From: Fimbriimonadaceae bacterium
GTDB taxonomy: Bacteria; Armatimonadota; Fimbriimonadia; Fimbriimonadales; Fimbriimonadaceae
Direction: 5' to 3'
Length of the DNA: 64,000 nucleotides
Assembly: GCA_019694835.1 (NCBI GenBank)
Contig: JAIBBE010000040.1
Coordinates: forward strand, 62,001-126,000
A model generated the notes under the pieces. That model saw only the letters and a list, made by a program, of their open reading frames with translations, ran no database searches and was not told the DNA's origin. How positions within the stretch are numbered: position 1 is the first letter of the stretch; every line of letters starts with the position of its first letter. This document shows, one piece after another, positions 60,637 to 64,000 of the stretch. A program made the translations under genes and the position numbers.

Positions 60637-61176
60637 ATGGCCATGCGACGACTTTGCGGTTTGGTTTTGCTTGCTTGTGCTGTCACCTCTGCCTTTGGTC
60701 AGGCTCCGGACTTTGGGGGCAAAGACCAAGTCGAGAAAATGAAGGCGATGGACTTCCTCGTTGGGGACTGGAAAGGAACCGGCTGGTACGAAGCGGGGGG
60801 ACGGAAGGTCAACGTCAAGTGTTCGGAGAAGGTCTCGTACAAGGCAGGCGGAACCGTGCTCGCCGTTGAGGGCTTCCACACGATGGATGCGGGAGGACGC
60901 GAAATCGTCATCCACGACGCCTACGCGATGATGTACTGGAATCCTGAGCTGAAGGCCTATCGCTTCAAGGCCCACCTCGCGAATGGCCTTCAGAACGAAT
61001 TCGAGCTTAAGCCGAACGGAAAGGGCTACACGTGGTTCAACCAGATGCCCCAAATGGGCAAGGTCCGCTACACCATGACCCTAACCCCTGCCGGGGAATG
61101 GAAGGAGATCGGTGAGCACGAAGTGGACGGCAAGTGGGTCCAAATGTTCGAGATGGTTCTGGCCAAAACGAAGTAG
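60637..61176 (+). CDS. Secreted DUF1579-like protein
   Basis: 179 residues with a signal peptide (LCGLVLLACAVTSAFGQ). The domain reads MDFLVGDWKGTGWYEAGGRK, YWNPELKAYRFKAHLANGLQ and MTLTPAGEWKEIGEHE, which match the DUF1579 lipocalin-like sandwich. Function unknown. ATG 60637 or 60643. Convergent with pyrR, whose stop lies one base beyond its own. Confidence 0.85.
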   Translation: MAMRRLCGLVLLACAVTSAFGQAPDFGGKDQVEKMKAMDFLVGDWKGTGWYEAGGRKVNVKCSEKVSYKAGGTVLAVEGFHTMDAGGREIVIHDAYAMMYWNPELKAYRFKAHLANGLQNEFELKPNGKGYTWFNQMPQMGKVRYTMTLTPAGEWKEIGEHEVDGKWVQMFEMVLAKTK

Positions 61177-61719
61177 CTAGACCAGGATTTCACGTTCGGC
61201 GGCCGACTGAAGGACCACCCCATCTTCTCCGTCGGTCTCCGTCGTCATCACGATCACCCGGTCTTCTCGATCGGTGACCAATGTCTTGCCGCAGTAGTCC
61301 GGCTGGATCGGGAGTTCGCGATGCCCTCTGTCGATGACAACGGCAAGTTGGACACTCTGGGGACGACCGTGCTGGACCAGCGCATCGAGCGCGGCCCGGA
61401 TCGTCCGACCGGTGAAGATGACCTCGTCGACGAGGATCACGCGCTTGCCGACCACCGAGAAGGGGATCTCACTGTCGTCGTGGATAACATCACCGGAGCG
61501 GTCATCGCGGAACCGCTTGATGTCGAGCTTGCCACACGGCACCGTCGTGCCTTCGACCTGGGTCATGAGGAACGCGAGTTTCTTGGCGACCGGCCATCCC
61601 TTTCTGAGCACTCCCACGACAACCAAGTCCGTCGCACCTTGATTCGTCTCCAGAACCTCGTGCGCCATGCGCCCGAGCGTGCGGCGCATATCTCCGGCAT
61701 CCAGCACGACCGTGCTCAT
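61177..61719 (-). CDS. pyrR: PyrR: pyrimidine attenuator / uracil phosphoribosyltransferase
   Basis: 180 residues from ATG 61719. The PRPP-binding motif is VILVDEVIFTGRTIRAAL, preceded by GVLRKGWPVAKKLA. The family's signature fold includes GKLDIKRFRDD and LVQHGRPQSVQLAVVIDRG. PyrR binds pyrimidine mRNA leaders and converts uracil to UMP. No pyr gene is adjacent. An ATG at 61917 is rejected because the extension is not homologous. Confidence 0.93.
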   Translation of the reverse strand: MSTVVLDAGDMRRTLGRMAHEVLETNQGATDLVVVGVLRKGWPVAKKLAFLMTQVEGTTVPCGKLDIKRFRDDRSGDVIHDDSEIPFSVVGKRVILVDEVIFTGRTIRAALDALVQHGRPQSVQLAVVIDRGHRELPIQPDYCGKTLVTDREDRVIVMTTETDGEDGVVLQSAAEREILV

Positions 61720-61757
61720 CGGCTGGATTATGGCGGAAACCCGCGCCCCTCGGCAGA

Positions 61758-62234
61758 TTAGACTTGGGCGGGCACTGGCGCTACTGGTGTGTAAAGCTCG
61801 GTTAGCAACTGCTCTGGCGGTAGTTTCGAACAATCCCCGACATACTTCTCGAAGCAGATGCCGGGGCCGAACTGGCGCCCCATGGCGGGCAGCAGCTCCG
61901 AGGTGAACTTGTTCCACGCCTCTCCCAGTCCCTCATAGCTCCCGTAATAGGACGCAACCGCGTACTCGTTCGGCTCCACATCGACAAGGGTGATCCCGGA
62001 TGTGTCGGTGGTGAAGTCGAGCGGCACGATGGCGCACGCATCGGACCGAAGCTGATCGGGAGGGACGTCCTTCGGATTGTCGAGCCAAACCCCAATCATT
62101 CCTTCGACCGGCACCTGGTTCTCGCCCACCCATTGGCCAAGCCGCTCGAAGACGGGGCCGATTTCGGGGTACGGGCCGATGTGGCGGATGCACGCCAGTC
62201 GCATCTTGGGCAGGTTTCGGATTTCAACGTTCAT
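61758..62234 (-). CDS. GyrI-like small-molecule-binding protein
   Basis: 158 residues from ATG 62234 with AGGAGG 7 bases upstream. The GyrI/AraC-effector fold is visible: VEIRNLPKMRLACIRHIGPY, WLDNPKDVPPDQLRSDACAIV and PNEYAVASYYGSYEGLGEAW, ending in CFEKYVGD. Such stand-alone domains bind hydrophobic ligands or act as gyrase inhibitor homologues. The ATG at 62534 is rejected. Its leader holds two hairpins. Confidence 0.87.
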   Translation of the reverse strand: MNVEIRNLPKMRLACIRHIGPYPEIGPVFERLGQWVGENQVPVEGMIGVWLDNPKDVPPDQLRSDACAIVPLDFTTDTSGITLVDVEPNEYAVASYYGSYEGLGEAWNKFTSELLPAMGRQFGPGICFEKYVGDCSKLPPEQLLTELYTPVAPVPAQV

Positions 62235-62269
62235 ACGGATCCTCCTTTGACAGTTTATCCCGAGTCCGA

Positions 62270-62295
62270 GCCTCCATCCGTGGGAGGATGGAGGC
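62270..62295. other. Hairpin in the leader of the GyrI-like gene
   Basis: A perfect 10-bp stem GCCTCCATCC and GGATGGAGGC with a 6-base loop, next to a second small stem TTTCGCA/TGCGAAA at about 62299-62315. Placed between a terminator and the ribosome binding site. Confidence 0.55.
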
Positions 62296-62332
62296 ATGTT
62301 TCGCAGAAATGCGAAAACAAAGAGCCGACGTG

Positions 62333-62362
62333 AAAAAATGCCCCCACCCGAAGGGTGGAGGC
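62333..62362 (-). terminator. Terminator after the 120-aa secreted gene
   Basis: On the minus strand GCCTCCACCC-TTC-GGGTGGGGGC forms a stem (62340-62362) followed by ATTTTTT. It ends the gene at 62398. Confidence 0.8.
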
Positions 62363-62397
62363 GATAATCTTCTTGCGAGGATACGCTGAGTCGTGGC

Positions 62398-62760
62398 CTA
62401 GCGTCGTCGGACGAATGTGCCTTGGGAGACGATGTCGCCATCGAGATTGTAAAGGGTGGCGGTCGCACCAGCGGCGACAGGAAGTGCACTCGCGGAGTTG
62501 AAACGCTGAGTGAGTCGGGCTCGACCGAAACCATTGGTCCGGACCGTCCATTCCTCGCCTTCGATGTTCAGGATGAACTCTGTGTTGCGCGGAAGGCGCT
62601 CCGCCTCAAACTCCAATTCGGCTTGGTTGGCACCACGGGTCTTGTAGACGACTTTCGACTTTCCAGAACCGATCAGGTCGGCCCGGAATTCAGCGCGACC
62701 CTGGCAAAGGGCGATGGCCGAAAGGCAGAAAACGAAAACGAGTAGGAAGAGTGTACGCAT
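62398..62760 (-). CDS. Small secreted protein, 120 aa, unknown
   Basis: Signal peptide MRTLFLLVFVFCLSAIALCQ, then a beta-rich basic domain: AEFRADLIGSGKSKVVYKTR, NTEFILNIEGEEWTVRTNGF and AGATATLYNLDGDIVSQGTF. It resembles small secreted beta-sandwich proteins; no family recognised. A terminator follows on the minus strand. Confidence 0.72.
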   Translation of the reverse strand: MRTLFLLVFVFCLSAIALCQGRAEFRADLIGSGKSKVVYKTRGANQAELEFEAERLPRNTEFILNIEGEEWTVRTNGFGRARLTQRFNSASALPVAAGATATLYNLDGDIVSQGTFVRRR

Positions 62761-62860
62761 GGTTTTTCTTTTAACCTCCAGAATTCGAGGATTGGAATCC
62801 TCATGGGGGTTAAGAGGGAGGGCGTGCGCGCCTGATACATCTCGTAGAAAAATCTTGAGA

Positions 62861-64000
62861 TTAGTTCGAAATCCACTTCACATGGCCGTCTGCATAGGCT
62901 ACAGCCCGGCCACCTGGACCTTCGACGTATCCGATCTCGGTCGTTGAAGGTGACTGGATGTCCTTTAGATTGCCGCCCCCAAAGGTGTATACGAATCGCG
63001 CCATGATGTCGCGGTTCTTCAGATAGGGATAGAGCTTCTCCGTCTCCCCCTGCTTGGGCATTTCGTCGTCGTTATCGGCGGCGAACATGATGGCGGCGAG
63101 GGCGCATTGCTTGGCATCGCTGATGGCCTTCGTCTTGTCCGCCGAGCCCTTTGCCTGATTCAATAGTGATTTCGGCACCTCGACGAGGGTCCGTACCATG
63201 GCCACTCCCTTCGACACGTAGAGCACGGCATCACCCTTGGGTGAAACAGAAGCTAATTGGAATGGAGCGTCTGTGCCGACGAGTGCCGCCGTCTTCTCGT
63301 CCTTCGGCGTGGAATCCGTCGGTCTGGCCCCTACCCACAGGGCAGGGATCGCCGTCTTGTTAGCTTCCTTACCGAGTTGCAGTGGCTCCTCCGAGAGTAC
63401 GAGACGGGGCTCAGGCGGGAGCTTAAAGTCAGGCAATTCCGTGGCTGGACTGACGCCTCGGCCTGGCTCCCAAACCACGATGTCCTGCATACTGCGCCAT
63501 TCTCTGCCCTTGAGGATCATCGCCCGTCGACCGTCTTTTGCGAAGGCGACGCTCGAGGTAAGAGAATTCGCGATGACCTCGGAGGAGATCGGACCATTGG
63601 CACCGAGCGCGGTAAGACGAACATTCCAGAGCATCGGGCTGGTGGGCTGAGGATTCGGTTGCGGATTAACCAAGAGGGCGGTGGCGGCATTCGGGGAGAA
63701 GGCCAGGTAGGGCTGTTGGCCATCCGTAGGAATCTCGGTTCGGACCGCCTTGGCTCCCGGAGAAACCCTAACCAATTCAATCACTTGCTGGTTGCCCTCG
63801 GGCGTGACTTGGGTCGTTTCGAGGATTCCGTAGGCCGTCGGGGAGCCTTTCAGCCAGCCTGCCTCTCGAAATCGCGGCATTCGGTCGAGGGTGGACTTGA
63901 TCGTCGCGACGACGGTGCTCTTGCGCGTCGACGCAGACCAAAGGACCAAGTCCCACGTCGCTGCCGGAGGAGCTTGCTTTTCGATCGCTTCGGCGAGACC
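62861..64000 (-). CDS. Large protein ending in a prepilin-like H-X9-DG segment (5' part off the window)
   Basis: The frame is open from 64000, so the start lies beyond the window; 379 residues are visible. The first 270 look like a WD/TolB-type propeller repeat (AYGILETTQVTPEGNQQVIEL, AVRTEIPTDGQQPYLAFSP, SVAFAKDGRRAMILKG, FQLASVSPKGDAVLYVS). The last 90 residues, AISDAKQCALAAIMFAADNDDEMP to RAVAYADGHVKWIS, match the C-terminal part of DUF1559/H-X9-DG prepilin proteins without the N-terminal prepilin helix. A fusion of a propeller-like body to that tail. An internal TTG at 63949 is not the start. Confidence 0.7.
   Translation of the reverse strand, partial: GLAEAIEKQAPPAATWDLVLWSASTRKSTVVATIKSTLDRMPRFREAGWLKGSPTAYGILETTQVTPEGNQQVIELVRVSPGAKAVRTEIPTDGQQPYLAFSPNAATALLVNPQPNPQPTSPMLWNVRLTALGANGPISSEVIANSLTSSVAFAKDGRRAMILKGREWRSMQDIVVWEPGRGVSPATELPDFKLPPEPRLVLSEEPLQLGKEANKTAIPALWVGARPTDSTPKDEKTAALVGTDAPFQLASVSPKGDAVLYVSKGVAMVRTLVEVPKSLLNQAKGSADKTKAISDAKQCALAAIMFAADNDDEMPKQGETEKLYPYLKNRDIMARFVYTFGGGNLKDIQSPSTTEIGYVEGPGGRAVAYADGHVKWISN

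Overview
The window looks like a chromosomal segment of an Armatimonadota bacterium, most likely close to Fimbriimonas. This is an inference from gene content and style. It is GC-rich (not computed) and has diderm-type secreted and lipoproteins. It carries a prepilin-type protein with an H-X9-DG end, SASA, DUF1080 and GH172 polysaccharide-associated genes, a c-type multiheme protein, complex I genes scattered over separate loci, and an ImuB/DnaE2 mutasome. I saw no rRNA, tRNA, CRISPR array, prophage or insertion sequence with a transposase.

Layout. 1-2.6 kb: a cut-off histidinol-phosphatase-type gene, a small conserved protein and nuoN. 2.7-7.8 kb: a damage-tolerance operon, imuB-dnaE2, behind a strong -10 box overlapped by an inverted repeat. 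7.8-9.5 kb: an orphan CoA-transferase A subunit and a decaying nucleotidyltransferase/HepT island. 9.5-12.5 kb: recA-recX-rny on the minus strand, each start overlapping the previous stop by 4 bp. 12.8-22.3 kb: a seven-heme cytochrome, a coiled-coil protein, an acyltransferase, a protein with 12 G-x-D-x-Y repeats, a hydrolase, a GNAT enzyme, a prepilin-like protein and small secreted proteins. 22.4-30 kb: a fused 2-oxoacid dehydrogenase E1, a DUF1080 protein, an amidohydrolase/GH172/dienelactone-hydrolase operon, mscL and a CpxP/Spy-like protein. 30.2-36.2 kb: an SPFH/ribbon-helix-helix operon, a lipoprotein, a YCII protein and a ferredoxin-NADP reductase. 36.4-42.8 kb: serS, a repeat-bounded orphan gene, a thioredoxin-cytochrome-copper protein, mrp and regulators. 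43-50.4 kb: flagellin, nuoB-nuoI, ribH, an NmrA protein, a tandem SASA esterase and SpoIIM. 50.4-64 kb: an epimerase, an orphan sugar permease, rpsO, paired secreted proteins, a YtfR-YtfT-YjfF sugar importer beside a GH2 enzyme, pyrR and a partial gene running off the right edge.

The most striking signal is not a gene. About fifteen loci carry GC-rich inverted-repeat elements, which I group into five families, A to E. They lie between genes and also inside the reading frames of imuB (twice) and a secreted hydrolase. Different copies have different arm cores, but within a copy the two arms change together, so pairing is preserved. One pair of perfect 26-bp inverted arms brackets an 860-bp segment with an unrecognised Cys-rich protein. 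I see no known name for these elements and no REP-type transposase in the window.

Functionally, recA/recX and imuB/dnaE2 form a DNA-damage theme. The GH2, GH172, SASA, DUF1080, amidohydrolase and ABC importer genes form a carbohydrate theme. nuoN, nuoB and nuoI, the multiheme cytochrome and the fused E1 form an energy theme.
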